NCBI GenBank assembly: GCA_949752795.1
Contig: OX457056.1
Coordinates: 178,026,428 to 178,090,427, forward strand
Direction of reading: 5' to 3'
Origin: Hyperoodon ampullatus
Taxonomy: Eukaryota > Chordata > Mammalia > Artiodactyla > Ziphiidae
Length of the DNA stretch: 64,000 nt
Shown: piece by piece, positions 40,621 through 59,649 of the stretch
How the letters are laid out: each line of letters opens with the position of its first letter
How positions within the stretch are numbered: the first letter of the stretch is position 1
The notes under the pieces: model-generated
The model's database searches: none
Seen by the model: the letters and a program-made list of their open reading frames with translations, nothing else
Told to the model about the DNA's origin: nothing
Position numbers and translations under genes: made by a program

Positions 40621-41670
40621 GCTCAATTTTAAGAAGATCCACTCTTCTTACTCATTGATTCTGCAGGTATTTATTGAGCATTTACCTTGAGCTACCATCG
40701 TGCTGAGCTCAGGAAATACGAAGATGATTAACACAGTCTGCCTTTATGGAGCTCACCTCTAAGGGGAAAGGCAGCCACTCAAACAGGTTGCTGTAATTCA
40801 GTAAATTGGAGCCATGAGATGGCCGCGCATGGTATTTTGGGAGCACAGGGGACGGAGACTTTAAATAGGATGGAACATGGAGAGTTGGGGGTGAAGTCAG
40901 GCCACTTAGGAGGCCCCAAACCAGCCACAACAAGAGCAAGGCAAACAAGAGGTTAGAGCAATTTGCCAGGGATGAGTGTCTGACTTGATATAAAATCTGA
41001 CGGCTAAACCCTGCATGGTCTTCACTGCCAAGGGCTTCTGAGCCAGAAGGCAGGCAGGGCTGACCTGAAGACGCCGGGTCAGAGTGAGAGAGTTTGGCTC
41101 CATCTTTTACAAACCTTTGCTTCAATCTCGCCATTCACATTCCCCGGGGCTAAAAAGGTCACCAGTTGGAGTTCTCTGAGCCTTGCAGCAAGTGCAAGAG
41201 GAGGAGAGTATCAGAGAGTTTGAAAAGTGCGAGACTTTTCTGTCTTATTAAATAAACTCACCAGGGGATGACTGAGTTTCCCCTGAGAGGAATAAGACCG
41301 TTTTTCCCCATTTGCTGGGGAACAGCAAAGCAAAGACGCTGTGGTCTTCAGGTAGCTGCCTTGTCTGCTCACCCCTAATGGGAGCCTCATGCATTTGCTG
41401 CAGTCCTATTTCTCATTGTTCCCAGGGGCTGCATGAGGGAGCAGGTAGGGCTTGGGCCCTGGACACCGCCGCCCATGGGTCACACTCCTGCCCCCGCCAT
41501 TACCTGTCTTCAGTCATGGCACTTCACCTTTCTGAGCTTCTTTCCTCCTAATCCTACATCTTTTCTGTGTGACCATGGGAAAGCTAATTCATTCCTCCCA
41601 GCCTCAGTTTCCTCACCTGAAAAGTGGTATGTGATACTGGAACTCTCTGTTGCAAAAAAAAGAGAGAAAC

Positions 41671-41990
41671 TATTAGTTTCTTACTGCTGCTGTAGCAAAA
41701 TTACCACAGACTTGGTGGCTGAACACAGCACAAATTTATTATCTGACAGTTCTGGAAGCCGGAAGTCAGAAATCCTAAAATCAAGGTTTTGGCAGGGCTG
41801 TGTCCCTTCTAAGGGCCCTATAGGGGAGAACGTGTTTTCTTGCTTTTCCTATAGCCAGTGTGTCTGTCTGTCTCTTTCCTGCTCTCTTCCTCCTAACACC
41901 AAATTCCCAACGATTGGCCCAGCTTGGAACAGGTGTCCACTCTGGTCCAGTCAGCTGTGAACAGGGGTTAGGTTCACACAGCACAAAGTG
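41671..41990 (-). mobile_element. MaLR-like LTR fragment, antisense
   Basis: It contains TTACTGCTGCTGTAGCAAAA, GTTCTGGAAGCCGGAAGTCA and 'CCTTCTAAGGGCCCTATAGG'. The same family as at 40250, more diverged. Confidence 0.5.
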
Positions 41991-42056
41991 GCTGCTATGG
42001 CCAGGCCATTGCTGTCATTCCAGATGGGCAGGGGAGCATTCGCTGTAGCCTGATAA

Positions 42057-42404
<348 letters not shown>

Positions 42405-42839
42405 TAAGGGCCAGGGTGACTCTCCTGGCTCTGACGCCAACAAGATGTGAGATGTGGGACAGGTTGCCCTCAGCCTCATTTTCCTTTTCTATAAAGTGGA
42501 GTTACACTTGTCCTTCCATCATAGAAGCATTGTATGGATTTGATGAGATATTAAATATAAAATACTTAGCATATAGCATGAGCCCAGTGAGTGCAGATAA
42601 TATTATCGTCATTACTGAACATAAGCCAGATCTCTGAGCCTTTGTGAGAGTTTCATGAGATAACCTCAAACGCTCATTTCTGAAGATTTCTGCAAATTTG
42701 GGGACTTAGGCCCCCAGGCTCCTGGCTCTTCCCTGTCCCCGCGTTATCCCCAGCATGAAACTGACCTCCTCTTCAGTTTCCACAGCAAAAACCTGTCACA
42801 CAAAGCATTCTGGAAGTTTCCAGAGGCAGTAAAGATCTC

Positions 42840-43060
42840 CAAAGCTAAATTGCCTGGGCTTGAAGTCTGACTCCAGTGCTCACTAGCTGTGTGACCTTAG
42901 GCGAGTTGCTTAACTGCTCTGTGACGCAGTTGCTCATCTGTAAAATGGGAATAATAATAGTATCCACCTCAATGGGCTGTTATTAGAATTATGTGAGTAT
43001 ATACATGGGAAGAATAGAGCCTTGTACATGGTAAATGCTATATAAATGTTCACTGTCATT
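42840..43060 (+). repeat. MIR SINE fragment
   Basis: A clear MIR order: CTTGAAGTCTGACTCCAGTG, AGCTGTGTGACCTTAGGCGA and CATCTGTAAAATGGGAATAA. Confidence 0.75.
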
Positions 43061-43965
43061 ATTGTTGAATATTCCAACTTTGCATGGCTGACTCTAAGGG
43101 TCTCTCTCCATTTTTGTAGATCATCTCTCTCCCTCATTTTCTCTTTTACTCTCATCTTCTTTTTCACTCTTCAGAGCAAGACCAATGCTCTCCTTATTTC
43201 ATGCCTAGCATTCAAGACCATATTGACCTTTTAAAATATTTCTTCAATCCAAGACAGGGCTCTCCTTAAGAGAATTCTGGGAAGAGCATTTTCTTTACCT
43301 CCATAAGTGAATAAATTCTACCTGCTGCTTGATTGAGTTTTCATTATACACTATGTCCTGTTCACTGCATGTCAGCACGTCAGCTCTGCACGTTTCCAGA
43401 TGAAGGAGAGAGAGAGGGAGAGTCCCACAGATTTCCTAGTTAGCAGCTACCCTGGAATGAGGCGACCGCGTGGAAAATGCTAAAGTTAGCAGCATCTAAA
43501 AGAGACGCATTATACAAGATAAAACCTGGGTTGTACCACCTGTCTCAGAAACAAGACTCCCCAGATTGAGATCAGGCTGGACACCCCTGGTGATTTCAAC
43601 ACCCCACAGCAGCCATCCCTGCTGGCCCTTCCCTGGCCCCTCTGAGCCCACAGCAGCCTGGTCCTTACCTGGATGAAAGATTCAGGAGGGACCCTGGGGA
43701 CAGACGGGGATGCTCAGCACAAGTCCCAGGAAGAAGGGGCTTTGTGGACTCTGTAATGATGATAGCAAATTGTAGGCTTTGTGGGTGGCCTTGGGTGGGT
43801 GGGAGCACGGACCACCACAGGTGATATTAGAAATTCCTGGTTACTCCTATTCCAACATCTGAGAGACACACCTGACCTGCAGTATAGGTCAGTGTGTGAG
43901 GGGCAAAGGGTTTGAGTGTCCACCAGATTACCTGACATACTGGGGTGGGGACCCAGATATGCTGG

Positions 43966-44056
43966 ATGAATAGGTGGATGGGCAGGTGGTTGGGTGGATG
44001 GGTGGATAGATGGATGGATGAGTGGATGGATGGATGGATGGATGGATGGTGGGATA
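43966..44056. repeat. (GGAT)n-type microsatellite
   Basis: Repeated GGAT/GGGT tetranucleotides. The last ~30 bases are nearly pure (ATGGATGGATGGATGGATGG), and the first part is interrupted. In one frame it reads as Trp/Met/Asp repeats, which are not a protein. Confidence 0.9.
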
Positions 44057-44576
44057 GTATGAGAGAAGAGGGGCAGGTAATGAATGAACTGTCTGTAGTT
44101 CCTGCTTTGCTAAAGGGTTTTATTGTACATGTTTTTGTGATAAAGGATTTCAGAAATTAGGTTGTGTTTAAACTATAGAAATCACTATAATAAAATCCTA
44201 GAGGAGAAGGAAGATGATCAAGTAAAGTTTTCAACATAATAGCATCAGAATACATTAAACTTTTATATGTGATTAAATACTGTCCTTTTCAGATAACCTT
44301 AGTAAACTTATGGGAAATCTTTTACAACTGATACGCTTTCACAATATCATTAATTTTCACTCTAAACATCATTTATTTGTTTTACAAATATATGTTGAGT
44401 ACTTGCTTTGTACTATGGCCTGTACTGGGTATCTTAAGGCCTCTAGGATTATTGGAACAATGTTTCAAAAGTAATTTGCAATAACTAAAATATGGTCTCA
44501 GGAGTCCATAATAGAAAATAAAGTATCAAGTTTACTAGCACTTGAAAATCATCTTCTCTTTAAAAATTAATACCTT

Positions 44577-44890
44577 GGACTTCCATGGTGGCACAGTGGT
44601 TAAGAAACCACCTGCCAATGCAGGGGACACGGGTTTGAGCCCTGGTCCGGGAAGATCCCACATGCTGCGGAGCAACTAAGCCCATGCACCACAGCTACTG
44701 AGCCTGTGCTCTAGGGCCCGTGAGCCACAACTACTGCAGCCCGCGCGCCTAGAGCCCGTGCTCTGCAACGAGAAGCAACCGCAATGAGAAGCCCACACGC
44801 GGCAACAAAGTGTAGCCCCCATTCGCCGCAACTAGAGAAAGCCCGCGCACAGCAACGAAGACCCAACGCAGCCAATAAATAAGTAAATTT
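44577..44890 (+). mobile_element. CHR-type SINE, AAATAAAT-tailed subtype
   Basis: Head GGACTTCCATGGTGGCACAG, tail GCCAATAAATAAGTAAATTT. Only a short possible target duplication (ATTAATA) is visible. Confidence 0.88.
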
Positions 44891-45120
44891 ATTAATAGCT
44901 CACTGAATAGTGTCTACTCCATCAGAAAATTTTCTTTTTGAAATGATTGTTTTGCCTTTTGATCATGCTGGTAAGCGTTACACTATAAGAAATCACCTAC
45001 CATCCTCAGAGGAGAAATTCGAGTTTCTGGCTGTACTGGTCCCTGAGTTAAGGACGGTGTGTACATTTCTCCTGAATGATTCTGGTTTTAATCATGATCC
45101 TGTTGGGATGACATGCCATA

Positions 45121-45691
45121 TCCCGCCTTCACAATCCAGCTGGGACCTTACATCCATGAGAAGTAGGACATGTGAATGTTTTGTCTCCTTAAGTATTGGC
45201 ACAAATGTCAACATTTCCGATTAGAGACCTGCACCCACAGAAGAGGCCACTGGGTCATTTGCTAATTCCCCGTTCTTCTTAGTTTTCTGACTTGGTGCTG
45301 AGGCCAGGTGTTGCCTCGGGGTTCAGCTCTGGACCCAGGCTGTCCCACCCTAACCCACCACCCGTCCTATAACTAACCAGCAATGGCGAAGCAGGTGGCC
45401 CCAAGGGAAGAAGAACCATGGGAAGTGTTGAATGCTGACTCCACCGCTTATTAGCAGGGTGGCTCTGGGCTACTTGCTCAGCTTCTCTGAGGCTCTGTTC
45501 TCTCGTAAAATGGGAGGGATGATAGTGGATAGGATGGTAGTAGGGCTTAACTGGTTTTCAAGGGTTTCGCACATTTAGTGCTGTATACATGGTATTGTTG
45601 TTACTGTGCTCTTGAAATACATCAGTAAGTTTGGGGAACTCGAACCAGTGCCTGCAGCAGCTCCCCACTCCAGCCCACCCCAGAGACTGTG
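45121..45691. repeat. Segmental duplication, segment A (left copy)
   Basis: 571 bp matching 58381-58949 with about a dozen differences (roughly 2%). It includes a MIR at 45420-45600. The match starts abruptly at CCGCCTTCACAATCCAGCTG and ends at CAGAGACTGTG. There the left copy passes into an L1 fragment, while the right copy continues toward a FAM184B exon. Confidence 0.95.
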
Positions 45692-47857
45692 ATTGATATC
45701 TAGTTTCATAGCATTGTGGTCAGAAAAGATACTTGATACAATTTCAATTTTCTTAAATTTACCAAGGCTTGATTTGTGACCCAAGATATGATCTATCCTG
45801 GAGAATGTTCCATGAGCACTTGAGAAAAATGTGTATTCTGTTGTTTTTGGATGTTTTGGATGGAATGTCCTATTAATATCAATTAATATTTTCTCAGTCC
45901 CTTTCTTTTTCTCTTCTTCTTCTGGAACCCCTATAATTCGAATGTTGGTGCGTTTAATGTTGTCCCAGAGGTCTCTGAGACTGTCCTCTGTTCTTTTCAT
46001 TCTTTTTTCTTTATTTTGCTCTGCAGCAGTTATTTCCACTATTTTATCTTCCACCTCACTTATCCGTTCTTCTGCCTCAGTTATTCTGCTATTGATCCCA
46101 TCTAGAGTATTTTTCATTTCATTTATTGTGTTTTTAATTGATGCTTGATTCATCTTTAGTTCTTCTAGGTCCTTGTTAACTGTTTCTTGCATTTTGTCTA
46201 TTCTATTTCCAAGATTTTGGATCTTGGAAATAGAATCTTGGATCATCTTTACTATCATTATTCTGAATTCTTTTTCAGGTAGACTGCCTATTACCTCTTC
46301 ATTTGTTAGGTCTGGTGGGTTTTTATCTTGCTCCTTCTCCTGCTGTGTGTTTTTCTGTCTTCTCATTTTGCTTATGTTACTGTGTTTGGGGTCTCCTTTT
46401 TGCAGGCTGCAGGTTCGTAGTTCCCATTGTTTTTGGTGTCTGTCCCCAGTGGCTAAGGTTGGTTCAGTGGGTTGTGTAGGCTTCCTGGTGGAGGGGACTA
46501 GTGCCTGTGTTCTGGTGGATGAGGCTGGATCTTGTCTTTCTGGTGGGCAGGTCCACGTCTGGTGGTGTGTTTTGGGGTGCCTGCGGACTTTTTATGATTT
46601 TAGGCAGCCTCTCTGCTAATGGGTGGCGTTGTGTTCCTGTCTTGCTAGTTGTTTGGCATAGGGTGTCCAGCACTGTAGCTTGCTGGTCGTTGAGTGAAGC
46701 TGGGTGCTGGTGTTGAGATGGAGATCTCTGGAAGATTTTCGCCGTTTGATATTATGTGGAGCTGGGAGGTCTCTTGTGGACCAGTGTCCTGAAGTTCGCT
46801 CTCCCACCTCAGAGGCACAGCACTGACTCCTGGTTCCTCAATTTGGGATGATTTGTTGTCTATTCATGTATTCCACAGATACAGGGTACATCAAGTTGAT
46901 TGTGGAGCTTTAATCCGCTGCTTCTGAGGCTGCTGGGAGAGATTTCCCTTTCTCTTCTTTGTTGTCACAGCTCCCGGGTCTCAGCTTTGGATTTGGCCCC
47001 GCCTCTGCGTGTAGGTAGCCGGAGGGCGTCTGTTCTTCGCTCAGACAGGACAGGGTTAAAGGAGCAGCCGCTTCGGGGACTCTGGCTCACTCAGGCCGGG
47101 CGGGAGGGAGGGGAACGGAGTGCGGGGCGAGCCTGCAGCGGCAGAGGCCGGCGTGACGCTGTACCAGCCCGAGGCGCGCCGTGCGTTCTCCCAGGGAAGC
47201 TGTCCCTGGATCCCGGGACCCCGGCAGTGACGGGCTGCACAGGCTCCCCGGAAAGGGGGGGCGTGGACAGTGACCTGCGCTCGCACACAGGCTTCTTGGT
47301 GGCGGCAGCAGCAGCCTTAGCGTCTCATGCCCGTCTCTGGGGTCCGCGCTGTTAGCAGCGGCTCGCGCCCGTCTCTGGAGCTCCTTTAAGCAACGCTCTT
47401 AACCCCCTCTCCTCGCGCACCAGGAAACAAAGAGGGAAGAAAAAGCCTCTTACCTCTTCGGCAGCTCCAGAGTTTTCCCGGACTCCCAACCGGCTAGCTG
47501 TGGCACATTAGCCCCCTTCAGGCTGAGTTCTCGCCGCCAGCCCCAGTCCTCTCCCTGCGCTCTGACCGAAGCCCGAGCCTCAGCTTGCAGCGCCGCGCGC
47601 CCCGGCGGGCGAGCAGACAAGCCTCTTGGGCTGGTGAGTAACGGTTGGCACCGATCCTCTGTGCGGGAATCTCTCCGCTTTGCCCTACCCAGGTACGTGG
47701 GGAGTTTCTTGCCTTTTGGGAGGTCTGAGGTCTTCTGCCAGCGTTCAGTAGGTGTTCTGTAGGAGTTGTTCCACGTGTAGCTGTATTTCTGGTGTATCTG
47801 TGGGGAGGAAGGTGATCTCCGCGTCTTACTATTCCGCCATCTTCCCCGGAAGTCTCC
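45692..47857 (-). mobile_element. Rearranged L1: 5' UTR, ORF1 part fused to endonuclease part
   Basis: Minus strand. The 5' end near 47850 carries GGGGAAGATGGCGGAATAGT, the start of artiodactyl L1s. A CpG-rich 5' UTR of about 1.5 kb follows. ORF1 begins at 46366 (MRRQKNTQQEKEQDKNPPDL) and keeps its coiled coil. After about 165 codons it joins in frame to the ORF2 endonuclease C-terminal part (TTEYTFFSSAHGTFSRIDHI...SDHNAMKLDIN). The rest of ORF1, most of ORF2 and the 3' end are missing. It cannot move. A missing 3' end is not made by normal insertion, so a genomic deletion must have cut it. It sits exactly between duplication segments A and B. Confidence 0.9.
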
Positions 47858-48059
47858 ATTACACTTTATTGATGAAGATACTACATTCACATAATTCATA
47901 AAACCAGAGCTAGAAGGGCTTTAGAAAATAATCACACTTGCATGATATGCTGACAAATAATTTACATATCGTTTCTGTACAGTATTCTCTTCACACCATG
48001 TATAATCTTGACATTACCAATTATAATTATAGATACATTAATGTTGAACTTACAGTTTT

Positions 48060-48480
48060 AATCCTTAAAAATCATTGTTCCTGTTCATCACTGATGAATG
48101 GATAAACAAAATGTGGTACACATCCATACGATGGAATAGTATTCAGTTATAAAAAGAAATCAAGTTCTGATACATGCTACAACATGGATGAACCTTGAAA
48201 ACATGATGCTAAGTGAAAGAAGCCACATATAACAAAAGGCCACATGTTTCATGATTCCATTTTTATGAAATGTCCAAAACAGGCAAATGCATAGAGACAG
48301 AAAATATATTAGTTGTTGCCAGAGGCTGCAGGAAGGAGAGAGTTGGGGGTGACTGCTAACAGATGCAGGGTCTCTTCTGAGGGTGATGGAGATGTTCTGG
48401 AATTACCGTTGATGGTCACAACACAGGGATATACTAAGAACCAGTTTTAAATGGCATATTTTATGAGAATTTCATCTCAA
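48060..48480 (+). repeat. Ancient L1 3' end fragment
   Basis: The typical text TGAATGGATAAACAAAATGT, TGGAATAGTATTCAGTTATA and GATGCTAAGTGAAAGAAGCC marks an L1M-type 3' end. It is repeated in the right duplication copy at 62750-63180. Confidence 0.7.
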
Positions 48481-48566
48481 TTTTTTTAACTACAAAAACA
48501 GTCAATGTTCCAATAAAGAGAATCATGGTATCAGCATGATCATAATTAGAATAAAAAAGGCATATC

Positions 48567-49511
<945 letters not shown>

Positions 49512-49648
49512 TTGATTGAAAGTCTTCATTATCTGCGCTTGTCCTGGGACTGTTTCTTCTCTTCCTTTCCTCCTGAACTGTCCCATTTCTCTTTCTTTTC
49601 TATCTTTCCTTTATCATGCCTGGACTCCTTTTTGCCACCAGAGGAGAT
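49512..49648 (-). pseudogene. THOC2: THOC2 retrocopy, untranslated former C-terminus
   Basis: Downstream of the TAA stop the sequence still reads [12 protein letters not shown] and then [14 protein letters not shown], the parental tail. It then loses frame by a small deletion before the parental stop, seen as GATAATGAAG. About 20 bases of parental 3' UTR follow. No poly(A) tract follows; the next bases belong to the FER pseudogene. Confidence 0.8.
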
Positions 49649-54640
<4,992 letters not shown>

Positions 54641-56136
54641 TCTGATTGCCTTGTCCAGGCTGGATAGCCCTTTATCAAGTCCTGAATTCATGGCCTTCTT
54701 TTTCCCTGGCTGGAAAGTTTATAACTACAACTTTAATTTCATTAATAGATATAGGACTTTTCAAGTTATCTGTTTCTTCCTGAGTGAGCTTTGGTCGTTT
54801 GTATCTTTGAAGGCATTTGTCCATTTCATCCCAGAGTTTGAATGTTCCAGTCTCCGGCATAAAGTTCAAGTGAAAGTAGGCCTGAGGCTCATCTGAGAAA
54901 CAGCCATGAATCCACCTGGCCAAGGTGGAGCACCTTAAATTCAGTTAGAGACTCACCATGTGACACTGGAATAAGGAGACTGGACCAGAGTAGGGGCTCC
55001 TAACCATTTCCGATTACAGCCCCCTCCAGGTGAGGAAAACGAAGTCCCTCTCCTGGAGAAGGATATCATCACACAAAAATATGCATGTACTTTCAGAAGG
55101 TGTCAGGCCCCCTGAGGCTGGTCTGAGGATCCCTTAGTGCCCCACCCCAAGGTTAAGAAAAGTGATAGCTGATGGTCAGTATAGGGATAGGGTATTTTAA
55201 AAAATGGTTATTATGGGATTACATGAAATCATGTGTGTGAAAGTTCTGAAAACTGTAAAATACTATAGAATTTAAAAAAATAAAAAGAGAATCCAAAAAC
55301 CTTTTTATTTTATAATAATTTTAGATTTACAGAAGAGCTTCAAAGACAGCGTGGTTTACCTCTCCCAGCGTCGACATCTCACATACCAACAGTACATTGT
55401 CAAAGTTAAGAAATGAACATTGGTATGTTACCATTAACTAAATTCTGGACTTTATTTGGATCTCGCCAGTTACTCCACTAATGCCCTCTCTCTGCTCCAT
55501 GAGGCCATCCAGTTTACCTCATTCATTTCATTGTCGTGTCTCCTTAGTCTCTTGTAATTTGTGATGTTATTCAGTCTTCCTTGTCTTTCATGGTTCAGAT
55601 ACTTTGGTGAGTGGTGGTCAGGAATTTTCAGTTGAGGTTTGTCTGAGGATTTCTCATGAATCCACTGGGGTTATGGATTTGGGGGAAGCACACCGCAGAG
55701 ATGAAGTGACCTGCTCATCACATCTAATTCGGGGTACACGATATCAATGGGACTTTTTCCTGGTGATGTTATCATTGATCACCTGGATTAGGTGATGTCT
55801 GTCAGTTTTCTCCACTATAACATACTTTCCTCCTCTTTCCATATTGTATCTGTTAGAAGCGAGTCAGTAAGTCCTGCCCACAGGTCCCAGGATAACTGCC
55901 ATGCTCTCCCATGACCCGCCTCCCTTGCCACTCTTGAGAGTGAGATATGGGCATGTAGAGTTCCTTCTCCTTCCCCTGAACGTGCCTCTATCTGGATAGG
56001 ATGTGCACAACTGAGGCCGCCATTTAACGACCAAGAGGGTCAACATCCTGAAGACAATGCCGACACGTCAGGGATAGCAGTGCAGAAGGATGGACAGAAC
56101 ATGGGCTCCTGATGATGTTGTCGATCTGTGAACAAA

Positions 56137-56238
56137 TATTTAATGAACAAATGAACATAATGGGAAGAGCTCTCTACTTCTTGCCCAGCTATTTCACAAA
56201 CGTTTCGAGGTGGCTCATAAGGAAGAAACCTAATAACA
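56137..56238. repeat. Local ~100-bp duplicate, copy 1
   Basis: The stretch from AATATTTAATGAACAAATGA to GAAGAAACCTAATAACAT recurs at 57459-57558 with roughly 10% differences. It is not a repeat family I recognise. Confidence 0.8.
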
Positions 56239-56779
56239 TTCTGTGCCAGTGATTTTCCCTCCCACGGACTTGCCGTTAAGTGGGATGATACATTTTCTTG
56301 TATAAGATGGTTAGAGTTGGGTTTCTTCTTGCTTATAGCAGAAAGAAAACGGATACACTACCCTTTTAGAAAAATCCTCCTGCAAACAAGCCACCTTTTT
56401 GAAATACCTCTCTGGAGACTCTTACAGAGATGTCCTTTAAACACGGCTGATGTTTTTATCTGAGAGAGAAAGTGTGTGTGTATTTGTGTGTAAAGGCAGC
56501 AGGACATGGAGTGTTGAGCAGAAGAGCAACCAGCTAAGAGAAGCAGGTGGGAGAAAAAGCTCAACCGAAGGCATCGAGTGCTTACCGTTCCCACAAGAGG
56601 GATAAAGGAGAGGAGAGGACAGTTTTCACTCAGTGTGTATTGCATGCCAGGCAATAGGAGCTCTAAATACATGATTTTATTGACTCCCCATGATGGGCTT
56701 AGAGATTTAAAGTGGCTTAAAATCTGACTCCAAAGTCCTGCCACTTTCCTTTACCACCCCAATCCAATCCTTAGACAAG

Positions 56780-57458
56780 ATCTCTAGAAATGTCCCCAGT
56801 CCATCCACTTTTCTCCATCTCTGGCGTTACCACCCTGATCCAAGCCCCATCATCCATTTCCCGGTCTGCGGCATCTCGCATCTCACTGGTGTCTCAACTG
56901 CCAACCTCACTCCTCCTCCCTATGGTCTGTTGTCTGCACTGTCTATTGGTCGCTCCTCTCTCCAGAATGATTCAAGGACATCTCAGTGTGCAAATCCAAA
57001 CTCTTTCCTGTGGTCCCTTCGGATTTCCACGATCTGGTCCTGCTTGTCTCTGCAGCCTCATCTTGTACATTTTTCACTCCACTCACCGAGCTCCAGCTTC
57101 CTTGGCTTTCTTACTGTTCTTCCAGGTACTTCCTAACTTAGGGCCTTTGCCCATTTGTCCTCTTTGCCTGGAATGCAACATCATCCACCATTTCTTGGCA
57201 CGGCTCATGTTTTTCAACCTGCAGGTCCTGACACAGGAAGCTTTCATTGAGCACACCAGGGTAGCTCCTCTCTGTGTGTCACCCAGGGTACTCCCTTTAC
57301 TACCTTCATCTCAACTTGAATTATTTTTATTTCTCAGCTACTCTCCTTAACTGACTCCCCTGTTTAGAATGTTGGCTCCATGAAGGCTAGGACCTTCTCA
57401 CCGCTGAGCCTCCAGCACTCAGAACAATGTATAGCACGTGGTAGGTGCTCAATAAATA
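56780..57458. repeat. L2 LINE fragment
   Basis: The wording GCAAATCCAAACTCTTTCCT, GTTGGCTCCATGAAGGCTAG and GGTAGGTGCTCAATAAATAC is typical of L2 3' ends. The 186-codon open frame inside it on the + strand has no protein features I recognise. Confidence 0.55.
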
Positions 57459-57558
57459 CTTAATGAACAAAGGAACATAATTGGAAGAGCTCTCTATTTA
57501 TTGCCCAGCTATTCCACAAAGGTTTCGAGGTGGCTCATAAAGAAGAAACCTAATAACA
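57459..57558. repeat. Local ~100-bp duplicate, copy 2
   Basis: It pairs with 56137-56238. The two are about 1.3 kb apart and in the same orientation, with the L2 fragment between them. Confidence 0.8.
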
Positions 57559-57729
57559 TAGAAAAATGTAAATGAACACCGAGAACATCAGAAATAGGGA
57601 AAGTGTAAATTAAATTACAAGAGCAACACCAGATACTTAAACCAATGCAATTCTTAAAAATGAGCCTAATCTTGGCTACGGGTCCCCTTTGTAAATAGTT
57701 CAATAAAGCCCTTTGTAAATGGCAAGGGG

Positions 57730-58140
57730 TTCTAGACATGGACTTCCTGCCCACACAGCCTCACCTGACTGAATCAGAACGGTCACTTACCTGAACTGGG
57801 CCAAACTCTCTCACACTTGGACCAAGAGATACAGAGAAGGACTTGGACAGGGGGTGATATGTTCTGGAACTATGAAAAGAACAAGCCTTGGGCCATGGGC
57901 AAGTAGATGGAGCAGCTGGAAAAGCAAGCGTGGGAAGAGGAGCAGGAGTACAGCATGGCCATGCGGAGATGGAGCAGCGGAAGAGCTCATGCAGCTTCAG
58001 AGAAGACGGTGGCAGCTGTAGCTGTCTGCTGACTCCCCAGTTCCCATGAGGCCATCTGAATTTCCCCAGTTAGATCAGCAGGGCTCTGCTGGGTCCTTCT
58101 GACAAATCTTTTTCTTGAGCTTCTAAGTCTCTGTTTTTGG
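57730..58140 (+). pseudogene. Possible processed-gene remnant, not identified
   Basis: The + strand reads AKLSHTWTKRYREGLGQG in one frame and MFWNYEKNKPWAMGK, stop, MEQLEKQAWEEEQEYSMAMR in another. Gene-like composition with a shifted frame suggests a decayed retrocopy of a small protein. I do not recognise the source, and it could be chance. Confidence 0.25.
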
Positions 58141-58380
58141 TAATCATGTGGTGCTGAGGCCAGGATTGATTGATAAGAGACGATCACACTGAATCACACT
58201 AGGCTAGATTGTGCTGCAGTACCAAACATCCCCCCAAACTGAGTGGCTTACAAAGCAAAGACCTATTTACCACTTCTGCTACATATCCATCAAAGGTTGA
58301 CTGCTGTTCTGCTGCAAAAAATCTTCACTCTGGGACCCAGACTGATGGAATAGCCTGTATTACCAGTCACTGTGACCATC

Positions 58381-58949
58381 TCCTGCCTTCACAATCCAGC
58401 TGGGACCTTACATCCATGAGAAGTAGGACCTGTGAATGTTTTGTCTCCTTAAGTATTGGCACAAATGTCAACATTTCCGATTTGAGACCCACACCCCCAG
58501 AAGAGGCCACTGGGTCATTTGCTAATTCCCCGTTCTTCTTAGTTTTCTGACTTGGTGCTGTGGCCAGGTGTTGCCTCGGGGTTCAGCTCTGGACCCAGGC
58601 TGTCCCACCCTAACCCACCACCCGTCCTAACTAACCAGCAATGGCGAAGCAGGTGGCCCCAAGGGAAGAAGAACCATGGGAATTGTTGAATGCTGACTCC
58701 ACCGCTTATTAGCAGGGTGGCTCTGGGCTACTTGCTCAGCTTCTCTGAGGCTCTGTTCTCTCGTAAAATGGGAGGGATAATAGTGGATAGCATGGTAGTA
58801 GGGCTTAACTGGTTTTCAAGGGTTTAGCACATTTAGTGCTGTATACATGGTATTGTTGTTACTGTGCTCTTGAAGTACGTCAGTAAGTTTGGGGAACTCG
58901 AACCAGTGCCTGCAGCAGCTCCCCACTCCAGCCCACCCCAGAGACTGTG
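58381..58949. repeat. Segmental duplication, segment A (right copy)
   Basis: It matches 45121-45691. In this copy the sequence runs on uninterrupted into the FAM184B exon at 59014, so this side probably keeps the ancestral arrangement. Confidence 0.95.
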
Positions 58950-58988
58950 GTCCCTGCAGAAGACACTTTGGCCTCACCGTGCTCCTGA

Positions 58989-59423
<435 letters not shown>

Positions 59424-59649
59424 TAGACCTGCAGAGAGTTTCTCAGAACACCTCCCCAGACAGACTCCCTGTCTAGACCTCCCTGTTCCTGTGAGGACAG
59501 GTGAGCTTGTCACCAGAGGTCAGTGCTGACTCTCCTTGAACTTTCTGGTCACACTCGGCCCATCATCCCCCTCCTTGCCCTCCATAATTCCTACCTTGCT
59601 GGGTAGCACAGGGACCTCCTAACAACCCAGGCATCTCTCCCCAGCCCAC

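Noticed and set aside
43966..44056. Regular tetranucleotide array as a CRISPR-like or functional repeat
   Set aside because: A simple (GGAT)n microsatellite with no spacers, in a mammalian genome.
46900..47650. CpG-rich stretch as a gene promoter
   Set aside because: It is the 5' UTR of the antisense L1, ending at the L1's characteristic start near 47850.
56790..57350. 186-codon + strand ORF
   Set aside because: It lies in an L2-like fragment, has no recognisable domain, and the sequence around it lacks splice or start context.
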